The notes below the pieces were generated by a model. The model was not told where the DNA came from, ran no database searches, and saw only the letters and a list, made by a program, of their open reading frames with translations. Positions 16,977-26,240 of a DNA stretch of 39,950 nt are shown here, one piece after another; the stretch's first letter is position 1; every line of letters starts with the position of its first letter. Source of the stretch: JANPLG01 sp964609085. GTDB lineage: Bacteria > Armatimonadota > SYMT01. A program made the position numbers and the translations under genes. The DNA is taken from assembly GCA_964609085.1 (NCBI GenBank), contig CAZSRZ010000044.1, positions 1 through 39,950 on the forward strand, in the 5' to 3' direction.

Positions 16977-17990
16977 ATGGGCGACGAGTCTCACGAAGAT
17001 CTGCTCCAGCGCGCGACCGACGGCTACAGCCGCCTGCAAAGCGAGGTCCACCGAGTCATCATCGGGCAGGACGAAGTCATCCGGAATCTGGTGAGCGCGC
17101 TATTCGCCCGCGGGCACTGCCTGTTGGTTGGCGTGCCCGGGCTTGCAAAAACGCGACTGGTGAAGACGCTCGCCCAGAGTTTGTCCTGGGAGTTTAAGCG
17201 CATCCAGTTCACGCCCGACCTGATGCCGAGCGACATTCTGGGCACGGAGATCCTGGATACGGACGCCGCCACCGGCGCTCGAAGTCTCCGATTTGTGCGC
17301 GGGCCGATCTTCGCCAATGTCGTTCTGGCGGACGAGATCAACCGCACACCCCCCAAGACGCAGAGCGCCCTCCTCGAAGCGATGCAGGAGTACGCGGTCA
17401 CCGTCGCCGGTCACTCCATGCCGCTGGAGCCTCCCTTCTTCGTCGTCGCCACGCAGAACCCGATCGAGCAGGAGGGGACCTACCCCCTACCAGAGGCCCA
17501 ACTCGACCGATTCATGTACAGCCTGCATGTGGACTACCCGAGCCACAGCGAGGAGGAACGCATCGCAGTGGAGACCACCGGTAACGAGGATGCGGCGGCG
17601 CAACCGGTTTTCACTCGAGCCGAGTTGCTCCAGGTCCAGCGACTGGTTCGGGAGATTCCCGTCTCGTCTCACGTGGTCAGCTACGCCGTCCGTCTGGCGC
17701 GCGCCACGCGGCCTACTTCGCCCGACGCCACACCGATGATCCGTCGCTACGCGCAGTGGGGTGCCGGACCCCGGGCCTCGCAGTACATGCTGCTCGGGGC
17801 GAAGTCCCTCGCCGTGATGCAGGGCAAGGCGACCCCCACAGCCAACGACATCCGCGCCGTGGCCCCGTTGGTGCTGCAGCACCGCATCATCCCAAACTAC
17901 GCCGCCGTCGCGGATGAGATCACCGCGGCGAGGTTGGTGCAGGATCTGCTGCAAATCGTGAAGGAACCCACTTACGAGAGTTCCCCATGA
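16977..17990 (+). CDS. MoxR-family AAA+ ATPase
   Basis: This is a chaperone-like AAA+ ATPase that usually works with von Willebrand factor A (vWA) proteins encoded next to it. The 337-aa product has Walker A GVPGLAKT, Walker B VVLADEINR, sensor 1 VVATQNP followed by IEQEGTYPLPEAQLDRF, and the C-terminal lid with GASPRA-like GAGPRASQYMLLGAK. The start at ATG 16977 follows GAGGGAG by 5 bases; earlier in-frame starts lack a ribosome site. It is the first gene of a run of eight same-strand genes. The next gene encodes a DUF58 protein, the classic MoxR partner. Function is inferred from family behaviour: energy-driven remodelling or metal insertion in client proteins. Confidence 0.95.
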   Translation: MGDESHEDLLQRATDGYSRLQSEVHRVIIGQDEVIRNLVSALFARGHCLLVGVPGLAKTRLVKTLAQSLSWEFKRIQFTPDLMPSDILGTEILDTDAATGARSLRFVRGPIFANVVLADEINRTPPKTQSALLEAMQEYAVTVAGHSMPLEPPFFVVATQNPIEQEGTYPLPEAQLDRFMYSLHVDYPSHSEEERIAVETTGNEDAAAQPVFTRAELLQVQRLVREIPVSSHVVSYAVRLARATRPTSPDATPMIRRYAQWGAGPRASQYMLLGAKSLAVMQGKATPTANDIRAVAPLVLQHRIIPNYAAVADEITAARLVQDLLQIVKEPTYESSP

Positions 17991-18041
17991 CGCCGCGCGT
18001 CCCATGTGAACCCGAGGCCTATTGCCGGAAGGGATGCGCAC

Positions 18042-18971
18042 GTGTCCATCCCGGCTGAGGGGGATGCCCCTCGCTGGAAATACCTGCAGCCGAAGGACCT
18101 GCGGCGGCTGCGGAATCTCCAGTTTGCTGCGCGCCTCGTCGTGGAGGGCTACTTCCAGGGCAAGCACCGCTCGCCGTACTACGACTACTCCTCGGAGTTC
18201 GCCGACTACCGCCCCTACTCGCCCGGGGACGAGATCCGGGCGATCGACTGGCGGGCCTTCGCCCGAACCGATCGCTTCTACATCAAGCTCTTTCGCAAGG
18301 AGACAGACATGAACTGTTATCTCCTGGTCGATCGGAGCGCTTCGATGGGGTACTGCGATTCCGGCGGGGCGGCGCAAGATGAGTTGACCAAACTGGAGTA
18401 CGCCAGCTTCATGGCCGCCGCGCTCGCGTACCTGATGATCCAGCAAGGAGACAAGGCCGGCCTCTCTCTCGGCGATGAGACCCTGCAGACCTTCCTGCCC
18501 GCCAGTGGGACTCGCCCAAGCCTCCAGCGAATGTTGGTGACACTGGAGCGCGCAACGCCCGGGGGGAAAACCGCCCTGGCCACCACCCTGCAGACTCTCT
18601 TCGGTGTCATCCGTCGCAAGGGGTTGCTGGTGGTGATCTCCGACTTTCTGGACGACACCCCCGCGGTCTTTTCCGCGCTGAGCATGTTCGCTCACAAGGG
18701 GTTCTCAGTGTTGCTGCTGCACGTGATGACCGACTCGGAGCTCAACTTGCCGGATGTGGACAACGCCCTCTTCCTGGATCCCGAGTCCGCCGCCACCGCA
18801 TCCGCGGAACCGGATGACATCCGCGAAGCCTATCAGGCCGAGATCGCGGCGTTTCGCCACGAGCTCGAGTCCAACGCGAAGGCCCGCAAGATGCATTACC
18901 AACTCGCTCGCACCAGCGAGCCGTATGCCAACGCGCTCGAGGCTTACTTGAGCACGAGGGCGAGGGTCTAA
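18042..18971 (+). CDS. DUF58-domain protein with vWA fold
   Basis: This is the usual partner of MoxR ATPases. DUF58 is recognised by SEFADYRPYSPGDEIRAIDWRAFARTDRFYIKLF, followed by the metal-ion-dependent adhesion site DRSASM within a vWA-like domain that continues through LLVVISDFLDD. The soluble 309-aa product has no membrane segment. I chose GTG 18042 because GGAAGGGA lies 7 bases upstream. An earlier GTG at 18006 has no ribosome site. The downstream BatA-like gene begins 3 bases after the stop at 18969-18971, so the genes are closely coupled. Confidence 0.92.
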   Translation: MSIPAEGDAPRWKYLQPKDLRRLRNLQFAARLVVEGYFQGKHRSPYYDYSSEFADYRPYSPGDEIRAIDWRAFARTDRFYIKLFRKETDMNCYLLVDRSASMGYCDSGGAAQDELTKLEYASFMAAALAYLMIQQGDKAGLSLGDETLQTFLPASGTRPSLQRMLVTLERATPGGKTALATTLQTLFGVIRRKGLLVVISDFLDDTPAVFSALSMFAHKGFSVLLLHVMTDSELNLPDVDNALFLDPESAATASAEPDDIREAYQAEIAAFRHELESNAKARKMHYQLARTSEPYANALEAYLSTRARV

Positions 18972-18974
18972 CCG

Positions 18975-21080
18975 GTGCTGGCGCTGCTCAACTCCGCACT
19001 GCTGCCCTGGTTGGCCGCCGCCGCGGTGCCGATCGCCATTCACCTGCTCACGCGGAAGACCCGGCGGAAGCTCGACCTCCCCACGCTCAAGTTTCTTCAA
19101 CGCACCATGGCGCACCAGAGTCGGCTCTTTCGCTGGCGCCACCTGCTGCTGTTGCTGCTGCGGGTGCTGGCCGTGGTTGCCCTCACTCTTGCCTTCACGC
19201 GACCCACCTTCACATCGGCCCTGAAGCTGCCCGCCGGTGAGAGCGCGGGCGTGATCGTGCTGCTCGACACCAGCCAGAGCATGAGTTACAGCGCGGGCGG
19301 GCTCACCTCCCTCGCCCGCGCGAAGGGCGAGGTGCTGAAGCTGCTGCAGGATCTCCGTCCTGGCGATCGCGCAAATCTGGTGCTTTGCGGTGCCCAGCCT
19401 CGGGCGGTGATGTCCGAACCGACGCCGGACCTGGCCTCGCTCCAGAATGCCCTGAGAGCAGTGCAGCCGACCGAAGAACGGGCCGACCCCGCCTCTGCCG
19501 TGAACCTAGCCGTCGAGCAGCTCACTCGCACCAACACCCGGACTCAGCGCCTCTACCTTTTCTCGGATTTTCAGCGCAACAATTGGGCCGACGCCCGCTT
19601 CGACGCCGTCCCGGCCGGGGCACGAGTCGTGTTTGTCAACACGGAGGCGGGCGTCCGCGAGAACCTGGGAATCGCGAGCGTGCGCATCCGGCCCTCCACG
19701 CCCCGCGCGGGCGAGCCGGTGACCGCGGAGTGCGAGGTCTTCAACTCAGGCCCAGGGCTGCGAAACACCACCGTCACCCTGGTCGTGGGGGAAGGCACGC
19801 GTCTCCAGCAGCCCGTGGCGGTTGGCCCCTACTCGAGCGCCACGGTCGCGTTCACGCTCAGGTACGACACCCCGCTGCGGCTCCAATGCACCGCGTCCCT
19901 TCCCGGGGACATGCTCACTGCGGACGACGCACGCCGGGCCATCATCGACCTGCGAAAGATGGCGAGCGTCGTGTTGGTGACCGACGACAACACAACAAAA
20001 GTCCCCTCCGCCGGCTTTTTCCTGGCCCGTGCCCTCCATCCTGATCCCGGCTCGACCACCGGCTTCCGCGTGACCGCCGTGCGTCCTGCCGAGTTGAACA
20101 ATCCGACGCTGCAGAGTGCGGATGCGGTCATCGTGTGCGGCGTTCCGAGCATGCCCGCACAACAACATAAGGCGCTCGCCAGGTATGTGCTCGACGGCGG
20201 CAACCTGGTCTGGTTTCTCTACGGCCAGGGCATCAAGGAGCAGTTCGCCGGGATCTCAACCCATCTGCCGCCGGCCGAGCCGATGCCGTTCCAGATCGAG
20301 GACGTGGCGGATCTTGCCGGGAACGGGAAGGGGTTCGTCACCCTCGCGGAAGCCCGCTACGAGAGCCCGCTCCTGAGGGCCTTCAAGGACCCCGCCGCCG
20401 CCGATCTGGGCCGCATCCACTTCCGCAGGTTCTGCGTCACCACCGAGGTCGATCCCCGCGCGGAGGTGCTCCTTCGGTTTGAAGATGGAACTGTGGCTGC
20501 TGCCCGAGTTGGCGAGGGGAGCGGGAGCCTGCTGCTCGTCAACATGGCGCCCGCGCCGGATTGGAGCGACCTGCCTCGCCAGGAGGCCTTTGTTCCCCTG
20601 ATGCACGAGTTCCTCAAGGGGATGATGGTCCGAGATTCCGCCCTGCGGGAATTCTCACCGGGCGGTGCCGCCTCCGCCACGATCCCGGCCCTGTCGGAGT
20701 CCCGCGGTCGCTCTGTCACATGCACAGGTCCCACAGGTGCGACGATCCCGGTGACGGTTGAGGCGACCACGGGCTCGGTCGTCGTCGAGCGGGCTGCGAT
20801 GAGCGGGTTCTACACCGTCAATGTCGGAGGGAGGCCGGAGGCGGTGATTCCGGTCAATGGTCACCCCGACGAGATCGATCTGCGCTCTATCGACCCCAGG
20901 GAGTTGGAGTCGCGCGCGCGGCGCAGCACCTCCTACCTGGCCGGGGGCGATGGGAAGGACGCCGACCTGGACACGCTCCACCGTGGCGTGCCGATCTGGC
21001 ACTGGCTGCTGCTCGCGGCCCTACTCTTCCTCTTCGCAGAGCAGTCGCTCGGCCAACTTCGACCCCGCAAGCGTGCCTGA
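18975..21080 (+). CDS. BatA-like membrane protein with vWA domain
   Basis: The N-terminus is the conserved BatA N-terminal segment: a first membrane helix ending AIHLLTRKTRRKLDLPTLKFL, then a second helix in RHLLLLLLRVLAVVALTLAF. A vWA domain follows with the metal site DTSQSMS (residues about 97-103) and YLFSDFQRNNW. Residues about 235-310 look like a beta-sandwich. Residues about 330-430 carry a Rossmann-like region (VVLVTDDNT, DAVIVCGVPSMPAQQHKALARYVLDGGNLVWF) seen in other BatA/DUF4159 relatives. A last membrane helix (IWHWLLLAALLFLFAE) lies near the C-terminus. The start is GTG 18975. The 701-aa length fits large members from Planctomycetota and similar phyla. It probably exposes the vWA domain outside the membrane. 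Confidence 0.9.
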   Translation: MLALLNSALLPWLAAAAVPIAIHLLTRKTRRKLDLPTLKFLQRTMAHQSRLFRWRHLLLLLLRVLAVVALTLAFTRPTFTSALKLPAGESAGVIVLLDTSQSMSYSAGGLTSLARAKGEVLKLLQDLRPGDRANLVLCGAQPRAVMSEPTPDLASLQNALRAVQPTEERADPASAVNLAVEQLTRTNTRTQRLYLFSDFQRNNWADARFDAVPAGARVVFVNTEAGVRENLGIASVRIRPSTPRAGEPVTAECEVFNSGPGLRNTTVTLVVGEGTRLQQPVAVGPYSSATVAFTLRYDTPLRLQCTASLPGDMLTADDARRAIIDLRKMASVVLVTDDNTTKVPSAGFFLARALHPDPGSTTGFRVTAVRPAELNNPTLQSADAVIVCGVPSMPAQQHKALARYVLDGGNLVWFLYGQGIKEQFAGISTHLPPAEPMPFQIEDVADLAGNGKGFVTLAEARYESPLLRAFKDPAAADLGRIHFRRFCVTTEVDPRAEVLLRFEDGTVAAARVGEGSGSLLLVNMAPAPDWSDLPRQEAFVPLMHEFLKGMMVRDSALREFSPGGAASATIPALSESRGRSVTCTGPTGATIPVTVEATTGSVVVERAAMSGFYTVNVGGRPEAVIPVNGHPDEIDLRSIDPRELESRARRSTSYLAGGDGKDADLDTLHRGVPIWHWLLLAALLFLFAEQSLGQLRPRKRA

Positions 21081-21090
21081 CCCCTCCGCC

Positions 21091-23397
21091 ATGCCGAACC
21101 CCATCCTCGGGCTCGATCCCATCTTCCCGCTCCTCCAGGTCGCCGGCCTGGGGGGCGCTGCTGTCGTTCTGGCGATCTGGCTGTACCGGCGCGGACTTCG
21201 CCTCGAAATCAGGCAGCGCAGCATCGGGCTGGCCGCGCTTCGGGGACTGGCGGTTGGCACCGTTGTCGTGCTGCTGCTCAACCCGGTGCGCACGCAATCG
21301 CGCTCTGAGACGGGGAAGCCGCCGCTGCTGGTGCTGTTGGACAACTCGCACAGCATGGCCGTCAAGGACATCGACGGGAAGGCCCGGTTTGAGGTGGCGC
21401 GGAACGCGCTGCTCGCCGCAGGAGGGGGTCTGCGTTCGCTCAGCCAGCAGTTCAGCCCGGTCTTGTTCAATCTCTCCGAGCGGGCAGTGCGTGTTGGAGA
21501 GGAGGCGTTCTCCCGAACGTCGCGGCCGGATGGCGCGAGAACGCGGCTGGCCGAGGGGCTCACGGAGGCGTTGGACGCGGTGACGGGCGCCACCTCCGGC
21601 GGCGTCCTGCTGGTATCTGACGGGCGCAACAACGGCGAGGCCAGCCCGATAGAAGTCGCCCGGCAGGCGAAGCGGCGCGGTTTTCCCGTTTTCACCGTCT
21701 GTGTGGGCAGTACCGGGCGACAAAAGGACGTCTCGCTCCACGTGCGCAGGATGCAGCTCTTCGGCGCGCCCGATCAGGAGATTCCGCTCGCGGCCGAGGT
21801 GCGCAGTGTCGGCTTCAACGGGCAGAGGACGGAAGCCCAACTCCTGCGCGACGGGAAGCCCGTCAGCACTCGCTCCATGATCCTTTCCGACGCACGCCCG
21901 GTGACCGTCAGCTTCTTGATCCGGGAGGCGAAGCCAGGATCCTATCGTTACGCCGTCGCCGTGCGGCCGCTGCCGAACGAGAGCACGCCCAGCAACAACC
22001 GCGGCTCCGTCTTCGTCCAGGTTTTGGACGCAAGGACCCGGGTGTTGGTACTGGAAGGCAGGCCCACATGGGACGCAAAGTTCCTGATCCAGGCGCTGCA
22101 TACGGATCCGAGCATAGATGTTGACGCCGTCTTCAAGCTGAGCGAAGAAAAGTACTTCGCCGTGCGGGGGACGGAGCCGGCGCAGGAGTCAGGCTCCTCA
22201 CCCCGCCCAGCCCCCCCGGCCGGCAATGAGCCACGTGGCCGCACCGGTGCTCCGCAGATGGCCGCGGGCGTCACCGTACGCATCCCCTCCACCGCCGCCG
22301 AGTTGGCGCGTTACGACGTGGTCGTCATCGGCAAGGGGTTCGAGGAGTTCTTCACCCCGTCCCGGGCCGCTGCACTCAAGCAGTACGTCTCCGAGCACGC
22401 TGGCAACCTCATCTTCCTGCGGGGGAAGCCGGAAGAACGGGCGTCCACGCTGCAGGCGCTGGAACCCGTCACGTGGAGCGATGACCAGATCCGGGACTTC
22501 CGCATGCAGATCACCGAGCAGGGTCTCGCTCACCCCGCATTCTCGTTCCAGCGTGGCGGGAACGCGCAGGACGTGGTCAAGCGCCTCCCCACGATGATCT
22601 CTGCCACCCGACTCCTGGGAGAAAAAGCGCTCTCGGTGGTGCTGGCTCGCACAGCGGGCACGCCCGGCGTGCCCGGGGAAAGCAAAGAGATGGCCGTGCT
22701 CGCCTACCAACCGTACGGGCAAGGCAAGACCGTCTCGCTCGTCGGCCAGGGCCTCTGGCGGTGGGCCTTTCTGCCGCCAGAGTTGAAAGAGTTCGCCGGC
22801 TGCTACAATGACTTCTGGACGCAACTCGTGCGCTGGTTGGTGAGCCAGGCGGACTTCCTCCCGGGGCGCGAGGTAACCATGAAAACCGATCGCACGAGCT
22901 ATGGTCCGGGTGAGCAGGTACGACTTATGGTGTTCTCTCGCGGGCCCAAGGTGACGCACATGCCACCCATCAAGATCATCACTCCGGATGGGCAGACGCT
23001 GCAAACGAACCTGACGCCGGGCGGCGGCAGCGGGCAGCCGGATTTCGTCGGCACCTTCCGTCCGACGGCCGCGGGCGAGCACCTTGCCACACTCCCGCTC
23101 TCCAAGTCGGCCGCCGGCACGATCCTGACCCCTTTCAGCGTCTTTCCCAGCCGCGAAGAAGATCTCATCACCGCGGCCGACGCTTCGCTCATGGCGCAGA
23201 TCGCGGCGGTCGGCGGCGGGGAATCGCTCAGCCTGCCCGGACTCCGCGCATTGCCCCAGAAGCTGCGCGATGCCCGAGCGATGTTGAAGACGCGGACCGA
23301 TTCACAGCCTGTTTGGGACCAATGGTGGGTTCTGGCGGTCATTCTCGGGCTGCTCAGCCTGGAGTGGATCTTCCGTCGCCGATGGGGTCTGGCTTGA
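21091..23397 (+). CDS. Membrane-anchored vWA protein with glutamine-amidotransferase-like region
   Basis: This is a 768-aa membrane protein. Two N-terminal helices (FPLLQVAGLGGAAVVLAIWLY and ALRGLAVGTVVVLLLNPV) precede a vWA domain with metal site DNSHSM and VLLVSDGRNNG. Residues about 215-310 are an Ig-like segment. Residues about 310-500 form an amidotransferase-like fold (TRVLVLEGRPTWDAKFLIQALHTDP, later YDVVVIGKGFEEFFTPSRAAALKQYV), without an obvious catalytic Cys-His pair. A single helix (WWVLAVILGLLSLEWIF) closes the protein, like the partner upstream. The ATG at 21091 is 10 bp after the previous stop; GTG 21073 is an alternative. The topology mirrors the BatA-like gene, suggesting an ancient duplication and a heteromeric membrane complex. 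Confidence 0.88.
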   Translation: MPNPILGLDPIFPLLQVAGLGGAAVVLAIWLYRRGLRLEIRQRSIGLAALRGLAVGTVVVLLLNPVRTQSRSETGKPPLLVLLDNSHSMAVKDIDGKARFEVARNALLAAGGGLRSLSQQFSPVLFNLSERAVRVGEEAFSRTSRPDGARTRLAEGLTEALDAVTGATSGGVLLVSDGRNNGEASPIEVARQAKRRGFPVFTVCVGSTGRQKDVSLHVRRMQLFGAPDQEIPLAAEVRSVGFNGQRTEAQLLRDGKPVSTRSMILSDARPVTVSFLIREAKPGSYRYAVAVRPLPNESTPSNNRGSVFVQVLDARTRVLVLEGRPTWDAKFLIQALHTDPSIDVDAVFKLSEEKYFAVRGTEPAQESGSSPRPAPPAGNEPRGRTGAPQMAAGVTVRIPSTAAELARYDVVVIGKGFEEFFTPSRAAALKQYVSEHAGNLIFLRGKPEERASTLQALEPVTWSDDQIRDFRMQITEQGLAHPAFSFQRGGNAQDVVKRLPTMISATRLLGEKALSVVLARTAGTPGVPGESKEMAVLAYQPYGQGKTVSLVGQGLWRWAFLPPELKEFAGCYNDFWTQLVRWLVSQADFLPGREVTMKTDRTSYGPGEQVRLMVFSRGPKVTHMPPIKIITPDGQTLQTNLTPGGGSGQPDFVGTFRPTAAGEHLATLPLSKSAAGTILTPFSVFPSREEDLITAADASLMAQIAAVGGGESLSLPGLRALPQKLRDARAMLKTRTDSQPVWDQWWVLAVILGLLSLEWIFRRRWGLA

Positions 23398-23418
23398 ATC
23401 AAGCAGGAGTGACCTTCC

Positions 23419-26217
23419 ATGAGTGAAACAGCCGCCTCCCCGAGCGCGGTCCCGCATGTCCGCCGGACGCTGGCCGGTGCCGCGGCCGAACTGCGCTCGA
23501 CCACCACGCGAGCCGCCTTGTTCCAGGTCGGCTGGCGCTGGCTCGCCGTTGTTGGCAGCCTGTTCATCCTCGATCTCGTCTTCGGGCTGCCTGTCTGGCT
23601 GCGCTGGGCGGGTCTGGTCGGCCAACTCGGCGCCGTGGGGTGGTGGATACGCGCCTGGATGCGGTCGGTCGAAAGGCGGGGCCGAGGGCCGGAGTGGGCT
23701 GCGAGGGCGATCGAGTCGGATCACCCCGAGTTGGACAACGCCCTGATCAATGCTGTGCAGTTCGAGCGGGCCCTGCAGACGGCCCCTGAACCGCAGGCCG
23801 TCCTGATGCGTCGCGAGCTTTCCCGTGCCGAGCAGGCGGCCACGTCCCTTTCTTCCGCGGGTGCTGTCAACAGGGGGGCCGAGCGCCAGGCCGCCCGGAT
23901 GTTGCTCGTGATGGGGGGGGTCTGGGTTGCCGTCGGCCTGCTCTTCCCGGGTGGGTTCCTCGCCGTGGTCCCCCGCCTCCTGATGCCCTGGCTCGACGAC
24001 GTCACTCCGCCATTCTCGCTGACCCGCTACGACCTGCGACCCGCAGGGGCGACCGTCCGGTCCGGCGAGAGCCTGGGCGTGGCGGTCGATGTAACGGGAC
24101 CCATCCCGAGCACCGTCGCATTGATGACCCGCACCGGCAACACCGGTTGGCGTCGCGTCGCCCTCGACAGCCTCGAACCCGGGCGCTACACCGTCACGCT
24201 GACGGACTTGCGCGAGGATACCTGGTTTTTTGCGCAGGGAGACAACGGACGGAGCGCCCGTTACCAGATCAAGGTGCAGACTCCGCCCCGCGCGCTGAGC
24301 CTGCGCGCAGCGTACTCCTACCCCCGGTACACGAAAAAGGAAAAGGTCGTTGAGAGGCTCGGGGATGAGGGAATCCACGGACTCATCGGGACGCGAGTCA
24401 ACCTGGAGGTCGTTGCCAACCGGGGGCTGGGGGCCGGCGAGTTGGAACTCAAACTGGAGGACGGAACACTCCATCGAGTGGTCCTACAGGTAGAACCCTC
24501 GAACCGCACCCGCGGATCTGCGCAGTTCACACTCACCCGTTCAGGCGCCTTCAGGCTCAGCCTGGTAGCTGAGGACGGTCAGACGACCACCGACGCGGCC
24601 CACGGTCCGGTGAAGGTTGAGCGAGACCAACGGCCCACGGTCTGGTTTCCGCATCCGGGTGCGGACCTCATCGTGACCGAGGATATGGCCGTCCCCCTCC
24701 TGGTCGAGGCCGAAGACGACCTCGGGCTAGACCGCGTGGTCATCCACCGGATAATCAACGACCTCGGTGACAGCCCCCGCGAGTACCCCCAGGCCGCCCC
24801 GGTGCAGCACTCTGCACACGAACTGCGCATCAGCATGCCCGAGCTGGGTGTCCGTGCCGGGGATACCATCCAGTACTTCGGCACCGCGTTCGACAACGAC
24901 CCCGGCACGCCCAACGTCGGCGAGTCGGAGGTGTTCGAGATCCGTGTGGTCACCCCGGAGGAGTACCGTGAGGCGTTGGAGCGTCGAACAAAGGAAGAGG
25001 CGGCGCAGCGTCCGAGTGAACTGGCGGGGGCGGTCCGCGATCTGGCCGAGCGTCAACAGGCCGTGGCGGCAAAGCTGGATGAGGCGCGTCGAAAGCTGGA
25101 AAAGAACCCCGCCGACGCGGCTGCGCAAAAGGCAATGAAGGCGGCAAAGGAAGCGCAGGCCGCGCTCAGCGAAGAAGCCAGGAGCGTGGCAAAGGCGATG
25201 CAAGAGTACGCGGAGTCGCCGGCGACGTCCGAGCTCGAGCGGGCCCTCAAAGCGGCGATGGGGAAGATGGCCGAACAGATGGTCACCGCTGACGGGTCCA
25301 TGCAACGGGCGTCCGGTCAGGCGTCCCCGAGGGACGCCGCACAAGCCGCACAGGAGGCGGCGCGCCAGTTGCAAGCCCTGCAGCGGCGGATGGAGCGGCA
25401 GGTGGAGAAGTCGCTCGAGAACCTTGAGAAAATCTGGCCGCTTTACAACGACATGGACCGGTTCATGGCCTTGGTGGATGCCCAGGGCCAGCTACTCTTG
25501 CGTGCGCGTGAGTTTGAGGCCAAGTCATCCCCAACGCCCGCGGATCGAGCGCGTCTGGCGGAGTTGGAAGCGCAGCAGAACCGTATCCGCGAAGAGCTAA
25601 CGCGCCTACAGCAGGACCTCCGTGCCCACGCGGACGGCGCGGAGCAGAGCTTTCCCAAAGCGGCCGCCACCGCCCGAAAGATCGCCGAGGAGATCGACCG
25701 ACGGCGCATCGCGCCAACCATGGCCGAAGGCCAGGACCGGCTCCGCCGTCCGGATGCCCCCGCGGCATTCGAGCGCATGCAGGAGGCACTGCGTCAGATG
25801 GAGGCGATGGTGAGCCAGTGCCAGGCTGGAAAGTCACAGTGCGAGGGAGATCTGGACATCTCCCTTTCCCGCTCACTCGGTCGGAGCGGTTTGGGCCGGT
25901 CCCTCGGCAGCTTTGGCAGAGGGAGCCAGGCACAGGGCGGGGTTGGGAACGGAATGGCCGGAACAGGTTCCACGCGCACTTCACGGGCCTACATGCCGGG
26001 GGCAGCCCGCCTGGGCGGAAGCGGTGGTCACCGCCGAGATCGGAAGCAAAACCGGATCGCGGGAGCCCCCGCGGATCTGTCGCCCGCGGATGTGGAATCG
26101 ATGAAGAATCCTGCTCGCCGCCAACAGCGAGCCGCAGATTCCGACCCCAATCGGTACCCGCCCGAGTACCGCAAACTCATCAGCGACTACTTCAAGTCGG
26201 TGGCCGAGCGACAATAG
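23419..26217 (+). CDS. Large membrane protein with coiled coil, DUF4175-like
   Basis: This is a 932-aa protein with N-terminal membrane helices (WRWLAVVGSLFILDLVFG, the following LVGQLGAVGWWI, and MLLVMGGVWVAVGLLFPGG). Extracytoplasmic beta domains follow at residues about 190-510. From residue about 513 to 795 it is a long Ala/Glu/Lys/Arg-rich coiled coil (for example QQAVAAKLDEARRKLEKN). The C-terminal part is low-complexity Gly/Ser/Arg, ending in RYPPEYRKLISDYFKSVAE, a tail that recurs in relatives from MoxR/DUF4159 loci. It resembles DUF4175/TIGR02302-type proteins in architecture. The start ATG 23419 is 21 bp after the previous stop. It may be a scaffold for the vWA proteins; that role is inference. 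Confidence 0.85.
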   Translation: MSETAASPSAVPHVRRTLAGAAAELRSTTTRAALFQVGWRWLAVVGSLFILDLVFGLPVWLRWAGLVGQLGAVGWWIRAWMRSVERRGRGPEWAARAIESDHPELDNALINAVQFERALQTAPEPQAVLMRRELSRAEQAATSLSSAGAVNRGAERQAARMLLVMGGVWVAVGLLFPGGFLAVVPRLLMPWLDDVTPPFSLTRYDLRPAGATVRSGESLGVAVDVTGPIPSTVALMTRTGNTGWRRVALDSLEPGRYTVTLTDLREDTWFFAQGDNGRSARYQIKVQTPPRALSLRAAYSYPRYTKKEKVVERLGDEGIHGLIGTRVNLEVVANRGLGAGELELKLEDGTLHRVVLQVEPSNRTRGSAQFTLTRSGAFRLSLVAEDGQTTTDAAHGPVKVERDQRPTVWFPHPGADLIVTEDMAVPLLVEAEDDLGLDRVVIHRIINDLGDSPREYPQAAPVQHSAHELRISMPELGVRAGDTIQYFGTAFDNDPGTPNVGESEVFEIRVVTPEEYREALERRTKEEAAQRPSELAGAVRDLAERQQAVAAKLDEARRKLEKNPADAAAQKAMKAAKEAQAALSEEARSVAKAMQEYAESPATSELERALKAAMGKMAEQMVTADGSMQRASGQASPRDAAQAAQEAARQLQALQRRMERQVEKSLENLEKIWPLYNDMDRFMALVDAQGQLLLRAREFEAKSSPTPADRARLAELEAQQNRIREELTRLQQDLRAHADGAEQSFPKAAATARKIAEEIDRRRIAPTMAEGQDRLRRPDAPAAFERMQEALRQMEAMVSQCQAGKSQCEGDLDISLSRSLGRSGLGRSLGSFGRGSQAQGGVGNGMAGTGSTRTSRAYMPGAARLGGSGGHRRDRKQNRIAGAPADLSPADVESMKNPARRQQRAADSDPNRYPPEYRKLISDYFKSVAERQ

Positions 26218-26240
26218 CGCGACCGATCGGAGGATCCTCG

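Noticed and set aside
25818..26240. Upstream extension of the DUF4159 gene
   Set aside because: It overlaps the coiled-coil gene in another frame; the ATG at 26241 has GGAGG and begins a signal peptide.
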